DNA of 64,000 nucleotides from Sphingopyxis solisilvae (GTDB lineage Bacteria > Pseudomonadota > Alphaproteobacteria > Sphingomonadales > Sphingomonadaceae): assembly GCF_015475875.1 (NCBI RefSeq), contig NZ_JADKYM010000008.1:62001-126000 (forward strand), written 5' to 3'. This document shows positions 1 to 7,976 of the stretch, piece after piece. Numbering within the stretch: position 1 is the first letter of the stretch; each line of letters starts with the position of its first letter. The position numbers and the translations under genes were made by a program. The notes beneath the pieces are model-generated. The model saw only the letters and a list, made by a program, of their open reading frames with translations. It had not been told where the DNA came from and ran no database searches.

Positions 1-561
1 CGTGAGCGTCTTGATTTTCCGGCGCTTAAACGGCGCGTCATCGACGAAGCAGACCGCTATAAGGCCGAGCTTGTCCTCATCGAGGATAAGGGGTCCGGCA
101 CGAGTTTGCTTCAGGATTTACAAGCGTCCGGCTTCTGGAAAGGCAGGGCGGTCCTTCCCACGACGGATAAGATCAGCCGCATGGCCGGGGTCACGGCGAT
201 GATCGAGGAGGGGCGTCTCCATGTCCCGCATTATGGCGCATGGCTCGATGATTATCTTCAGGAACTCTGTTCCTTTCCTGGCACCAAATATGATGACCAG
301 GTCGATTCCACGTCGCAGGCGCTGGCGTGGATTCGCGAGCAAGGGAATCCGGGTGGACTGTGGCATTACATGCGGCAACAACATGAAAAGCAAATCGCCC
401 ACCGCGAGCATCGCACCGTGCACCTGCGCGCGCCGCGGCGTGTCAATCGCGCGACATTGCGCGACGGCTCCGTGGTGCCGATTGATTCAGACGGCACATT
501 ATGGGTTACCAGTGAGGAAGCCGGTACGCTGATGCGCGACGGGTTCGTGCGTCTGAACTAG
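1..561 (+). CDS. Phage terminase large subunit, C-terminal part (5' end outside window)
   Basis: The frame is open from base 1 to the stop at 559-561, giving the last 186 residues. The segment LIEDKGSGTSLLQDL (residues about 28-42), followed by a conserved acidic region ending KYDDQVDS and the aromatic/basic tail, is typical of the C-terminal RNase H-like nuclease domain of phage terminase large subunits, the motor that cuts and packages phage DNA. The conserved aspartates in EDKGSG and YDDQVDS fit the nuclease active site. No other phage morphogenesis gene follows: the next gene is convergent and overlaps this stop by three bases. It is therefore either the edge of a prophage lying to the left or a remnant inside the island. 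Confidence 0.8.
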   Translation, partial: RERLDFPALKRRVIDEADRYKAELVLIEDKGSGTSLLQDLQASGFWKGRAVLPTTDKISRMAGVTAMIEEGRLHVPHYGAWLDDYLQELCSFPGTKYDDQVDSTSQALAWIREQGNPGGLWHYMRQQHEKQIAHREHRTVHLRAPRRVNRATLRDGSVVPIDSDGTLWVTSEEAGTLMRDGFVRLN

Positions 562-1106
562 CGCTTCAACGCCACCCCGCACGCGGCTGCGGCATTAGTG
601 GCGATTTGATTGATGCCATCGATATGGAACTCGGCATCCTGCGTCTGCCGCCCCGACAGACGGACAACGAAGGTCCGCGCGGTCGCCAGCCGCGAGAGCA
701 GTTTGAGGGCATTTTTGTTCTTGAACTCGCCGGCTGCCGTGAAGGTCGTATCGATGTCCCAGAGATTGCCCTCGATCTTGCCGTTGTCGATCCGCCACAT
801 CGCCATGGTCTTATACTGGCCCATCATATTTTGCCCGTTGTAGTTCACGGTCTCGACCCAATTCACATGTACGGCAAGGCTGCCAGAATTGCAGCGCACG
901 ACCAGCGCAGCTCGCTTAGCGTTCCCCAGGATACCGACCAGCTCATTGCTGGATTCCAGCACCGCGGTGAGGGCTCGGGCGCCGGTCAGCGGTACGCGTT
1001 CATCACTCACCATCCAGCGCGAAGTGGGAGCCGGCTTGTCCTGCGCTGATGCTGGCGCCGGCATCAATATTGCGGCCGCTGATATCATAATCGTCCCGAG
1101 CGTCAT
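558..1106 (-). CDS. Exported protein of unknown function
   Basis: 182 residues. The start at 1106 is chosen because ATG overlaps the stop of the upstream gene as ATGA (1103-1106), and because it begins directly with a signal peptide: MTLGTIMISAAAIL then PAPASAQ, cleavage expected after ASA. The mature part contains RVPLTGARALTAVLES, a VVRCNS segment and a DNGKIEGNLWD segment. This resembles small sphingomonad periplasmic proteins that I cannot name. A longer reading to 1223 would lack a signal peptide. It is translationally coupled to the nuclease-like gene 1103-1756, an odd pairing of an exported protein with a predicted nuclease. I do not recognise the family. Confidence 0.6.
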   Translation of the reverse strand: MTLGTIMISAAAILMPAPASAQDKPAPTSRWMVSDERVPLTGARALTAVLESSNELVGILGNAKRAALVVRCNSGSLAVHVNWVETVNYNGQNMMGQYKTMAMWRIDNGKIEGNLWDIDTTFTAAGEFKNKNALKLLSRLATARTFVVRLSGRQTQDAEFHIDGINQIATNAAAACGVALKR

Positions 1107-1756
1107 GCCGCTATCTCCATGCGCGCTGCCGCCCCGCGCGGGAGCAGCAGCTTGGCCACCACGCTGGCGACCTGGTTGTCGTATGAGCGGAGAGCCATTT
1201 TCCTCAAATGCCGCTCGATCCATTCAGGACCGAAAAGCTCCCAGCCATTCTCGGCGAAATGCGCCTTCAGCATGTCGGCGTTGACGGCGGTGGCATGGCC
1301 ATAAACCAGCCCGAGCTTAGCAACCGGTCGCCCCACCACCGACCCACTTGCGGCAAGCTGATCGACCAATCGCTCGAGCACCATGGCGCGCAGCTCAGGG
1401 TTGACGAACATCTTGTAGCGCTGCGGGTTGCGGCCCCCCGGCAAGAGGTCTCGGGCATGAACCCCGCCGCTATCAAAATAGCTTTTGCACTCGAGCGACA
1501 GCAGCTCGCCGGTCCCCGGCTTGTAGGCGACGAGGTCGACCTCGGGGCGCGGCATAGAAGGGTTGCCGAGCGCTCGCTTGTCTTCTTTGCTGAGATCGAT
1601 CTTGTAACCCTGGTGCACCCAGTAACCCTCCGCCCGCAGGAGCTCGGCCACCAGTTGTTCGAAAGCATCCATCAGCAATCCACCTTGTCGACGATCAGTA
1701 ACATTGTGGCCAATAGCCTTGGGCAGCGGTGACAAGTCAAGTCGATTGTCACTCAT
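1103..1756 (-). CDS. Predicted restriction-type nuclease with PD-(D/E)XK-like motif
   Basis: 217 residues. An N-terminal helix (MDAFEQLVAELLRAEGYWV, residues 29-47) is followed by PEVDLVAYKPGTG and LLSLECKSY, so E33/E38, D74 and E89-x-K91 give the E...D...ExK pattern of PD-(D/E)XK nucleases. The first helix plus this core resembles the restriction-endonuclease-like (Mrr/NERD-type) fold used by solitary nucleases. The C-terminal half is helical with no clear motif. It runs divergently from a 67-aa XRE regulator at 1799, which may control it, and overlaps the exported-protein gene downstream by four bases. An internal ATG at 1672 is an alternative start. No methyltransferase is adjacent. Nuclease activity is inferred from the motif only. 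Confidence 0.6.
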   Translation of the reverse strand: MSDNRLDLSPLPKAIGHNVTDRRQGGLLMDAFEQLVAELLRAEGYWVHQGYKIDLSKEDKRALGNPSMPRPEVDLVAYKPGTGELLSLECKSYFDSGGVHARDLLPGGRNPQRYKMFVNPELRAMVLERLVDQLAASGSVVGRPVAKLGLVYGHATAVNADMLKAHFAENGWELFGPEWIERHLRKMALRSYDNQVASVVAKLLLPRGAAARMEIAA

Positions 1757-1798
1757 CGTCTGTAGATATATCGGTCACATCCCGCTGCTTATGCAGCC

Positions 1799-2002
1799 GT
1801 GGACATACGCCTTCGCCTTGCCCGGAATATTCGCACGCTTCGTCAAGAGAAGGGCTGGAGCCAGGAGGATTATGCCGACCGGGCGGACATCCACCGTACC
1901 TATGTAAGCGACATCGAGAGGGGGAGGCGGAATCCAACCATCACCGTTCTCGAGAAGCTCGCAGTCCCGTTTGGGGTCACTGCTTCCAGGTTGCTCGACT
2001 AG
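1799..2002 (+). CDS. XRE-family transcriptional regulator
   Basis: 67 residues, essentially one helix-turn-helix domain: LARNIRTLRQEKGWSQED, then ADRADIHRTYVSDIERG and RNPTITVLEKLA, which is the classical five-helix Cro/C1 pattern. The start is GTG; no in-frame ATG is available. Size and domain match the small controller (C) proteins of restriction systems and phage-type repressors. It is divergent from the PD-(D/E)XK gene at 1756 with only about 40 bp between them, so it probably binds that shared promoter. Its last 26 bases overlap the convergent gene 1977-2381. Confidence 0.75.
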   Translation: MDIRLRLARNIRTLRQEKGWSQEDYADRADIHRTYVSDIERGRRNPTITVLEKLAVPFGVTASRLLD

Positions 2003-2381
2003 GCTCAGAACGCCCTTCGTCGTCGCCATGTGGTTCGGGCGGGAAGAGCTTGTCGAGAAAGCCCAACGTCTCAATGAGTCGCGTGCGAAGCAGCGACACC
2101 TCAAGGGCAATGATCGCTTCGCTACGCCCAGAGGCTATCAAGAGCCGCCGGAGCACTTCGTCGGAGTTCTTCACGAGGCTCAGCAAGTGCATGCCCCGAG
2201 GGGCATGTGTTCCTGCAAGCCAGTGCTTCACACTCCTTTCGCTGGCGCCGGTCCAGCGCATTGCTGTCTTCACCGCCTGGTGTGTCGTCCCCAGTTCCTC
2301 CACCAGCGCCTCTGACATCATAGACGCAAAGACGAGCTCTTCGTGACCGGCGTGCAACTTATTGCCCGTTTTCGGAAACAT
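1977..2381 (-). CDS. Small putative DNA-binding protein, unrecognised
   Basis: 134 residues. The start at 2381 (MFPKTGNK) is preferred over 2444 because AAGGAG lies eight bases upstream. The centre contains EELGTTHQAVKTAMRWTG followed by ASERSVKHWLAG, which reads as a helix-turn-helix of the kind seen in small proteins of integrated elements, then a helical stretch MHLLSLVKNSDEVLRRLL. The C-terminus is charged. It lies just upstream of, and divergent from, the serine recombinase, so a role as regulator of that element is plausible but unproven. Confidence 0.55.
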   Translation of the reverse strand: MFPKTGNKLHAGHEELVFASMMSEALVEELGTTHQAVKTAMRWTGASERSVKHWLAGTHAPRGMHLLSLVKNSDEVLRRLLIASGRSEAIIALEVSLLRTRLIETLGFLDKLFPPEPHGDDEGRSEPSRATWKQ

Positions 2382-2528
2382 CTTTCCGCTCCTTGAGGGG
2401 TATGATTGGCGACGAACGCTCTCGTCGACTCGAAGGATACGCACGGTCGCTCATAGTAGTTTGGCGATTTGCGAGCGCGTGTTGTGGAGATCAGCAAATT
2501 GGCAAACCGGCGCCGCCCAACTGCCCCA

Positions 2529-4064
2529 ATGCGAGGCAAGTCTCTGCCAATCCGAGCCGCTGAATATGTGCGGATGTCGACCGATCATCAGAAATACTCG
2601 ACCGAAAACCAAGCCGATGCCATCCGCCGCTATGCTGTTGCGCGCGACATTGAGATTGTGCGCACTTATGCCGACGCCGGCAAAAGCGGTCTCAAGATGG
2701 AGGGCCGCGACGCGCTCAAGCAGTTGATCGACGACGTCCAGGCAGGCGTTGCGGACTACTCGATGGTGCTGGTGTACGACGTGAGCCGCTGGGGCCGCTT
2801 TCAGGATGCTGATGAAAGCGCTTACTACGAGTATATCTGTAAGCGTGCCGGCATCACGGTCGAATATTGTGCCGAACAGTTCGACAATGACGGGAGTCCC
2901 GTTGCGACCATCGTGAAAGGCGTGAAGCGCGCGATGGCTGGTGAATATAGCCGTGAGCTATCGGCAAAGGTCTTTGCCGGGCAGGGCAGGCTTATTGAGA
3001 AAGGCTTTCGGCAGGGCGGCCCCGCAGGGCTGGGGCTGAGACGAATGCTCATAGATGAGCATGGCGCGCGCAAAGGGGAGCTAAGGGCAGGCGAGCATAA
3101 GAGCATTCAGACTGATCGCGTGATCCTCGTGCCCGGCCCCAAGGACGAGGTCGCGGTCGTGCAGGGAATATACGAAGCTTTCGTCCATCAGGGAAAAAGC
3201 GAGCAAGATATCGCCGACGATCTCAATCGCAGAGGAGTTAAAACTGACCTCGGAAGGCCCTGGACCCGCGGTACGGTGCACCAGATCCTCGTCAACGAGA
3301 AATATGCCGGCGACAATGTCTGGAATCGGCAGTCGTTCAAGCTCAAGCAAAAGCGCGTGCGCAATGCGCCCGAGACCTGGATCCGGTCACAGGATGCATT
3401 TGAGGCTATCGTTGCGAGGGACCTCTTCGATGCTGCGCACTCCATCATCAGCGCCCGCTCATTCCGGCTCACCGACGATGAAATGCTGCACTCGCTTCGT
3501 GCGCTTTATGAAGCGCGCGGCCTCTTATCAGGGCTCGTGATCGATGAGGCCGATGGTCTTCCTTCGAGCAGCGCTTACAGCAACCGCTTTGGAAGTCTTC
3601 TTCGCGCCTACAGCCTCGTCGGCTTTCGCCCGGATCGAGATTATGAATATGTCGAAATCAACCGAATGCTTCGTCGGCGCTATCCCGAGATTTTGGGAGA
3701 AGTTCTCGGGGGCTTTCGCGATAGCGGCAGTATCGTTGGCCAGGATGGTGATGATCAATTAATCGTGAACGGCGAGTTCAACGCATCCGTTGTCATCGTC
3801 CGCTGTGCTTCCACACCCACGGGCCTGCTCCGCTGGAGGTTGAGGTTTGACACGTCGCTCCGGCCTGACATCACCATCGTCGTGCGCATGGACCCCGGAA
3901 ACCGAGAGCCGCTCGATTTCTTTCTTTTTCCTCGACTTGATGTGGCTTCGCAGCGGCTCAGGCTTGCCGAAGAGAATGGCCTGAGCCTCGATGCCTACCG
4001 GTTCGAGAGTCTCGATTATCTATATGAAATGGCGGCCCCGGTCCGGTTTGCGGAAGCTGCGTGA
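2529..4064 (+). CDS. Large serine recombinase (resolvase/invertase family)
   Basis: 511 residues from the ATG at 2529; GTG 2484 or TTG 2499 (the latter with GGAG nine bases upstream) could add 10-15 residues. The N-terminal resolvase domain begins AAEYVRMSTDHQKYST, with the nucleophilic serine at residue 17, and continues to about residue 150 (DYSMVLVYDVSRWGRF is the conserved strand and loop). A recombinase domain follows (DLNRRGVKTDLGRPWTRGTVHQI), then a long alpha/beta tail without an obvious zinc ribbon. Such proteins excise and integrate mobile DNA by concerted double-strand cleavage. Its stop overlaps the start of the first ParB-like gene (TGATG), making a three-gene operon. It is the best candidate for the enzyme that moved this island. 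Confidence 0.85.
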   Translation: MRGKSLPIRAAEYVRMSTDHQKYSTENQADAIRRYAVARDIEIVRTYADAGKSGLKMEGRDALKQLIDDVQAGVADYSMVLVYDVSRWGRFQDADESAYYEYICKRAGITVEYCAEQFDNDGSPVATIVKGVKRAMAGEYSRELSAKVFAGQGRLIEKGFRQGGPAGLGLRRMLIDEHGARKGELRAGEHKSIQTDRVILVPGPKDEVAVVQGIYEAFVHQGKSEQDIADDLNRRGVKTDLGRPWTRGTVHQILVNEKYAGDNVWNRQSFKLKQKRVRNAPETWIRSQDAFEAIVARDLFDAAHSIISARSFRLTDDEMLHSLRALYEARGLLSGLVIDEADGLPSSSAYSNRFGSLLRAYSLVGFRPDRDYEYVEINRMLRRRYPEILGEVLGGFRDSGSIVGQDGDDQLIVNGEFNASVVIVRCASTPTGLLRWRLRFDTSLRPDITIVVRMDPGNREPLDFFLFPRLDVASQRLRLAEENGLSLDAYRFESLDYLYEMAAPVRFAEAA

Positions 4065-4957
4065 TGGCGAGCGCCGTGCAAGTCGAGATGATTCCCATCG
4101 GACGGATCTCGGTGCTCAATCCGCGTGCGCGGAACAAACGCCAACACCGGGAGATCGTAAACAATATCGAGGCGATTGGTCTCAAACGTCCGATCACCGT
4201 GAGTCGGCGCGAAGGCGGTAATGGCACGCGCTATGATCTCGTGTGCGGGCAGGGGCGGCTTGAGGCTTATCAAGCGCTCGGACAGGACGACATCCCTGCG
4301 GTTGTGATCGATGCATCCGAGAGCGAATGCCTCGTCATGAGCCTCGTCGAAAATATCGCGCGCCGGATCCAGCGCCCGGTCGACGTCATGAAGGAAATCG
4401 GCGAACTTCGATCGCGTGGGCATACTGAGGCCGAGATCGCGGAGAAAATCGGTGTCAGCATCTCTTGGGTAAGCTTGGTGCTGATGCTCCTCGACAATGG
4501 CGAGGAGCGACTGTTGTCTGCTGTCGAGACGGGGCTTCTCCCTATCAGCCTTGCCGTCGAGATATCCAAAGCGAACACGGGAGAGATCCAGGATCTGCTC
4601 ATGGACGCCTACGAGACGGGGAAGCTGCGAGGAAAGAAGCTCGTCGCTGCTCGGCGCATGCTCGAGAAGCGAATGCGCAGCGGCCATAAGGACATGCACC
4701 CCGGCAAGCTCGGCCGGCGCGGTGTAAACCGCAGGCTAACCGCGACCGACCTGGTCGATATCTACCAGCGCGAGGCAGAAAAGCAGCGGTTGCTCGTCAA
4801 GAAATCCGATTTTGCGCAGACGCGTTTGCTGTTCATCGTCGAGGCGATGAAAGATCTATTTGCTGACGAAGGGTTTTGTACATTGCTTCGGGCCGAGGGC
4901 CTAGAAACCGTGCCGCGAGCCCTTCAGGCAAGGATGAGCGGCGATGTCGAGGCTTGA
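4064..4957 (+). CDS. ParB/RepB-like DNA-binding protein (first of pair)
   Basis: 297 residues. The start is the ATG within TGATG overlapping the recombinase stop; a GTG lies one codon upstream. The N-terminal ParB/sulfiredoxin-like domain shows IPIGRISVLNPRARN, then QHREIVNNIEAIGLKRPITV and a GQGRLEAYQALG box (the arginine box of ParB CTPases reads GxxRxxA), followed by LVENIARR. The helix-turn-helix is EIAEKIGVSISWVSL. The C-terminal half resembles the RepB family tail. No ParA partner is present, so it more likely serves the recombinase or element maintenance than ordinary partition. It overlaps the next ParB-like gene by 14 bp. Confidence 0.8.
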   Translation: MASAVQVEMIPIGRISVLNPRARNKRQHREIVNNIEAIGLKRPITVSRREGGNGTRYDLVCGQGRLEAYQALGQDDIPAVVIDASESECLVMSLVENIARRIQRPVDVMKEIGELRSRGHTEAEIAEKIGVSISWVSLVLMLLDNGEERLLSAVETGLLPISLAVEISKANTGEIQDLLMDAYETGKLRGKKLVAARRMLEKRMRSGHKDMHPGKLGRRGVNRRLTATDLVDIYQREAEKQRLLVKKSDFAQTRLLFIVEAMKDLFADEGFCTLLRAEGLETVPRALQARMSGDVEA

Positions 4958-5894
4958 CTGGCACGACGACATGGCCGGCGACATCGCACCGGTCCATCAG
5001 GCTTTCGAGCGCGAATATGTCGAGGTGGCTATCGAGAAGTTAGTTCCACTGAAGAGACTTCGTGATGGTGTCCACGAAAGCAAAAAATACGCGCAGGTTC
5101 TGTCCTCGATCGAGACGATTGGCCTTGTGGAGGCGCCCGTCGTCATCTCGGCGCCGGGCGGCGATGGGCAATATTATTTGCTCGATGGCCACCTCAGAAT
5201 CGAGGCACTGAAGCAACTCGGTATCGACAGCGTGAGCTGTCTCGTCGCGACGGACGAAGAAACCTACACGTATAACAAGCGGGTAAACCGCCTTGCTCCG
5301 ATCCAGGAGTATCGAATGATCGCGCGGGCAATCGAGCGCGGAGTTGCGCCCGCGCAGATCGCCGAAGCGCTCGGTCTTGAAGTTCGGACTATCCAGAAGC
5401 GCTCGAAGCTTCTCGACGGCATCTGTCCCGAAGCGGCAGAGATTTTAAAGGACACGAATTGTCCGATGGCGGTGTTCGATCTTCTTCGGCGGATGTCGGA
5501 CGCGCGCCAGGCCGAGGCGGCCGATCTCATGACGGGGCAAAACAATTTCACATCGCTGTTCGCCAAAGCGTTGCTCGCTGCGACACCCGACGACCAGCTT
5601 GCCAAGCGGCGCCGTAAGAGAAAGGCCGAGGACGGGGAACCGCCGAACAGCGAACAGCTCTCGCGCATGGAGCGAGAACTTGCCGTGCTCCAGTCGCGCA
5701 TCAAGTCCGTTGAGGATAGCTACGGGATCGATAATCTGCACCTGACCCTGGCGCGTGGATACATTTGTAAGCTGCTTGGGAATCCGGAAGTGATCCGCTG
5801 GCTGACCCGCAATCGGCAAGAATATCTCGCTGAGTTCCAGCGCATCGCGGAGATCGAGACTCTCGTGCCGGTGCCCGAGCCGGCAATGTCATGA
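4944..5894 (+). CDS. ParB/RepB-like protein (second of pair)
   Basis: 316 residues, overlapping the first ParB-like gene by 14 bp. ParB-type N-terminus: IEKLVPLKRLRDGV, YAQVLSSIETIGLVEAPVV and LLDGHLRIEALKQLG, the last corresponding to the GxxR box but with H in place of the usual second glycine region. A helix-turn-helix follows (QIAEALGLEVRTIQKRSKLL) and then a RepB-type C-terminus with a basic linker (KRRRKRKAED) and a predicted coiled coil (ERELAVLQSRIKSVED). It is paralogous in layout to its neighbour, so the two may act as a heteromer. A hairpin terminator follows at 6031-6062. Confidence 0.8.
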   Translation: MSRLDWHDDMAGDIAPVHQAFEREYVEVAIEKLVPLKRLRDGVHESKKYAQVLSSIETIGLVEAPVVISAPGGDGQYYLLDGHLRIEALKQLGIDSVSCLVATDEETYTYNKRVNRLAPIQEYRMIARAIERGVAPAQIAEALGLEVRTIQKRSKLLDGICPEAAEILKDTNCPMAVFDLLRRMSDARQAEAADLMTGQNNFTSLFAKALLAATPDDQLAKRRRKRKAEDGEPPNSEQLSRMERELAVLQSRIKSVEDSYGIDNLHLTLARGYICKLLGNPEVIRWLTRNRQEYLAEFQRIAEIETLVPVPEPAMS

Positions 5895-6030
5895 GTTGAT
5901 GGGGACCCGGACCCGATAAGCGCGGGGACCGCGGGAGACGCCGCACCGTGGGGCGGATCAAGCGCGGAGGTGGGAAGGGCGGCGAACCCGCAAGAAGCCC
6001 ACCAGGCCGGAAGGCATAATTCGGCCGCGT

Positions 6031-6062
6031 GGCATGGCGTGCCAGGGTCGGCACGCCATGCC
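6031..6062. terminator. Bidirectional hairpin terminator
   Basis: A perfect 13-bp inverted repeat (arms 6031-6043 and 6050-6062, loop AGGGTC) lies between the end of the second ParB-like gene and the convergent rtcR stop at 6064-6066. On the plus strand it is followed by a short run, CTACTTTT. It probably ends both transcripts. Confidence 0.6.
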
Positions 6063-6063
6063 G

Positions 6064-7656
6064 CTACTTTTCGCTTGTTATGCTGGCCCAATCGAGATCG
6101 AAGCGCGCCAGATATTTGCGCAGCCGGTCAGCGTCGTTCGTCGATTTGCGCTGTTCACGCGAGGCGGAGAATAATTGCCGCCCGGCGGCCGACAGGCTGC
6201 CGCAATCGCCGCAAGTCCTGACGACATACGCGAGCTGAACGCGGTCGAACGGATCGATTTGCGCGAGCTGATTGGGCGACAATAGAGCCTCGAGTCCATC
6301 GCCTACCTTCTTGTCACCTGACCAAAGCGAATGAAGCCGGGACGCTTCCAACGCGACGGTGTCGACGTCAATGCGCCCGGTCTGACTCAGCGTAGCCATG
6401 CGCGTAACACTGGCGGCGAGGTCCCGAAAATTGCCGCGCCAGCGTGATCCGGGATCTTCGGCAAAGCGCAGATAGCGATCGCGGGCTTCCTTGTTGAAGG
6501 TCACCCGCGTCCCCTCGCGTTCGGCAAAACGCTCGAGCTCATAGTCGAGGTTGGGGGCGATATCCTCTCGGCGGTCGGCCAGGCCAGGGAGGCTGAATGT
6601 CCAGAGGTTGAGACGCGCAAATAGATCCTCGCGAAACCGCCCCGCCGCCACCCCGTCCACGAGGTCCCGATTGGTGCCGGCAATGAGCTGAAAGGCGCTC
6701 TTAGCCTCCTTGTCGGAGCCTACCGGTAAAAAGACCCCGTCTTCGATCGCCCGCAGGATCATCGCCTGCTCGTCGAGACCGAGCTCGCCGATTTCATCGA
6801 GGAAAAGGACGCCTTTGTCGGCGGTCTTGAGCAGGCCAGGACGATCCTGGACCGCGCCGGTGAAAGCGCCCTTCCGATGCCCAAACAGCGCCGACATCGC
6901 GCTATCGCCCTTGAGGGTCGCACAATTGACCTCGACGAAAGCGCCGCCGATCTGGTGCCGGAGCTTCTTGAGCTCATAGATTTTGCGCGCGAGCTGGCTT
7001 TTGCCCGCGCCCGTTGGACCCATGAGGAGGATCGGCGCACGACTGCGCACCGCGACTTGCTCAATCTCGTCGATCATGCGGTTAAAGGCGGCGTTGCGGG
7101 TCTCGATTCCATTCTTGAGGAAGCTCGCACTTTCTGCGCTCGCCTCGGCAAAGCGCGTCGCGATGCTGTCGTACCGCGAAAGGTCGAGATCGATGGCGCT
7201 CCATGTTCCCACCGGCTGCGGCGCGCCGCGTTGCGGCTGCGTCTGGAGCAGCTTGCCGGGCAGGTAGCGCGCCTCGGTCAGTAGGAAGAGGCAGATCTGC
7301 GCAACGTGCGTACCTGTTGTGATGTGAATCAGATAATCCTGATTGTCGGGATCGAACGGAAAGCTGCGCGCGAAGTCGAGGAGCTTTCCATAAACCTCTT
7401 CGAAATCCCAAGGGTCATCAAAGTCCAGGAGTTGTGGGGCCACTTCAGTCTCGGGTGACACGTCGCGGATATCGTCGGCGACATATTCAGCGAGGCGGCG
7501 GTGATGGGTGCCGTGGAGCAGGACAAAGCGATCAACGCGTAAATCTTCCTGCATGCAGATGCTGACCGTCGGCCGCCACTTGTTCCAGCGGGAAGGGCCG
7601 AACTTGGCAGCGTCGAGTGTTGACCCCAAAAAGCCGATGACAGTGAGCGGTTTCAT
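6064..7656 (-). CDS. rtcR: RtcR, sigma-54-dependent activator of the RNA-repair operon
   Basis: 530 residues. The N-terminal regulatory domain (1-180) starts MKPLTVIGFLGST and contains HITTGTHVAQICLFLL, the CARF/Rossmann-type sensor of RtcR. The AAA+ domain has Walker A GPTGAGKS (213-220), the sigma-54 contact loop GAFTGA (263-268) and Walker B GVLFLDEIGEL. The C-terminus (about 460-530) carries a short DNA-binding region rich in R/K. RtcR proteins repress themselves through the sensor domain and, once it binds an RNA-damage ligand, drive sigma-54 transcription of rtcBA. It is divergent from rtcB, with the palindrome and -24/-12 promoter between them. Full length, no defects seen. Confidence 0.93.
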   Translation of the reverse strand: MKPLTVIGFLGSTLDAAKFGPSRWNKWRPTVSICMQEDLRVDRFVLLHGTHHRRLAEYVADDIRDVSPETEVAPQLLDFDDPWDFEEVYGKLLDFARSFPFDPDNQDYLIHITTGTHVAQICLFLLTEARYLPGKLLQTQPQRGAPQPVGTWSAIDLDLSRYDSIATRFAEASAESASFLKNGIETRNAAFNRMIDEIEQVAVRSRAPILLMGPTGAGKSQLARKIYELKKLRHQIGGAFVEVNCATLKGDSAMSALFGHRKGAFTGAVQDRPGLLKTADKGVLFLDEIGELGLDEQAMILRAIEDGVFLPVGSDKEAKSAFQLIAGTNRDLVDGVAAGRFREDLFARLNLWTFSLPGLADRREDIAPNLDYELERFAEREGTRVTFNKEARDRYLRFAEDPGSRWRGNFRDLAASVTRMATLSQTGRIDVDTVALEASRLHSLWSGDKKVGDGLEALLSPNQLAQIDPFDRVQLAYVVRTCGDCGSLSAAGRQLFSASREQRKSTNDADRLRKYLARFDLDWASITSEK

Positions 7657-7749
7657 GATTCAACGTTATACAGAAATATAAAAAGCGATACAGGTATCTC
7701 TCATCCTAGCGAACGCACAGCGGCGATGCCGAAATTCACAGTCAAAAAT

Positions 7750-7765
7750 ATTGTTATATAACAAT
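7750..7765. promoter_or_regulatory. Putative RtcR upstream activating site (16-bp perfect palindrome)
   Basis: ATTGTTATATAACAAT is perfectly self-complementary and AT-rich in a GC-rich genome. Its centre is about 68 bp upstream of the predicted sigma-54 start site, a normal distance for an enhancer-binding protein. It also lies about 85-100 bp upstream of rtcR, so it could serve both directions. Binding by RtcR is inferred. Confidence 0.5.
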
Positions 7766-7799
7766 GGAATATTACTAATATGCGCTTGGCGAATCTGCT

Positions 7800-7815
7800 T
7801 GGCACGGCTTCTGCA
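7800..7815 (+). promoter_or_regulatory. Sigma-54 (-24/-12) promoter of rtcBA
   Basis: TGGCAC at 7800-7805 and CTGCA at 7811-7815 place the invariant GG and GC dinucleotides exactly ten bases apart, matching TGGCAC-N5-TTGCW with one mismatch. Transcription should start near 7826. The neighbouring sigma-54 activator gene rtcR supports the call. Confidence 0.8.
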
Positions 7816-7825
7816 ACCATATGGG

Positions 7826-7976
7826 CGTCGGGGTTCACGTCTCCCGACAGGACGAAGCGATGGGGCGGCCGGAATAGGCCGGCCGCCCCAGAACGCATTT
7901 GAGGCGACGTGAAGAACGTTCGGCAAGGCTCGCCACCAAGCGAGGCTTGCCGCAAAGAGAAAGCAGGAGGTCAGCC
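7826..7976 (+). ncRNA. Structured leader (or small RNA) between the sigma-54 start site and rtcB
   Basis: The predicted rtcBA transcript has a leader of about 150 nt full of pairing. There is a perfect 11-bp hairpin (7862-7872 with 7879-7889, extended by T7861/A7890), a closing 8-bp helix TTCACGTC (7834-7841) with GACGTGAA (7906-7913), and a second hairpin of 13 bp with one mismatch (7921-7933 with 7940-7952). An alternative hairpin GTCGGG (7827-7832) with CCCGAC (7843-7848) uses the same bases as the closing helix, so the two folds exclude each other. No T-run follows, so these are not simple terminators. AGGAGG at 7965-7970 is the rtcB ribosome site. The function is unknown. Confidence 0.5.

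Noticed and set aside
6064..7656. CARF domain of RtcR as a sign of a type III CRISPR system
   Set aside because: The CARF-type sensor is followed by a complete sigma-54 AAA+ domain and sits beside rtcBA; no cas genes or repeats are present.
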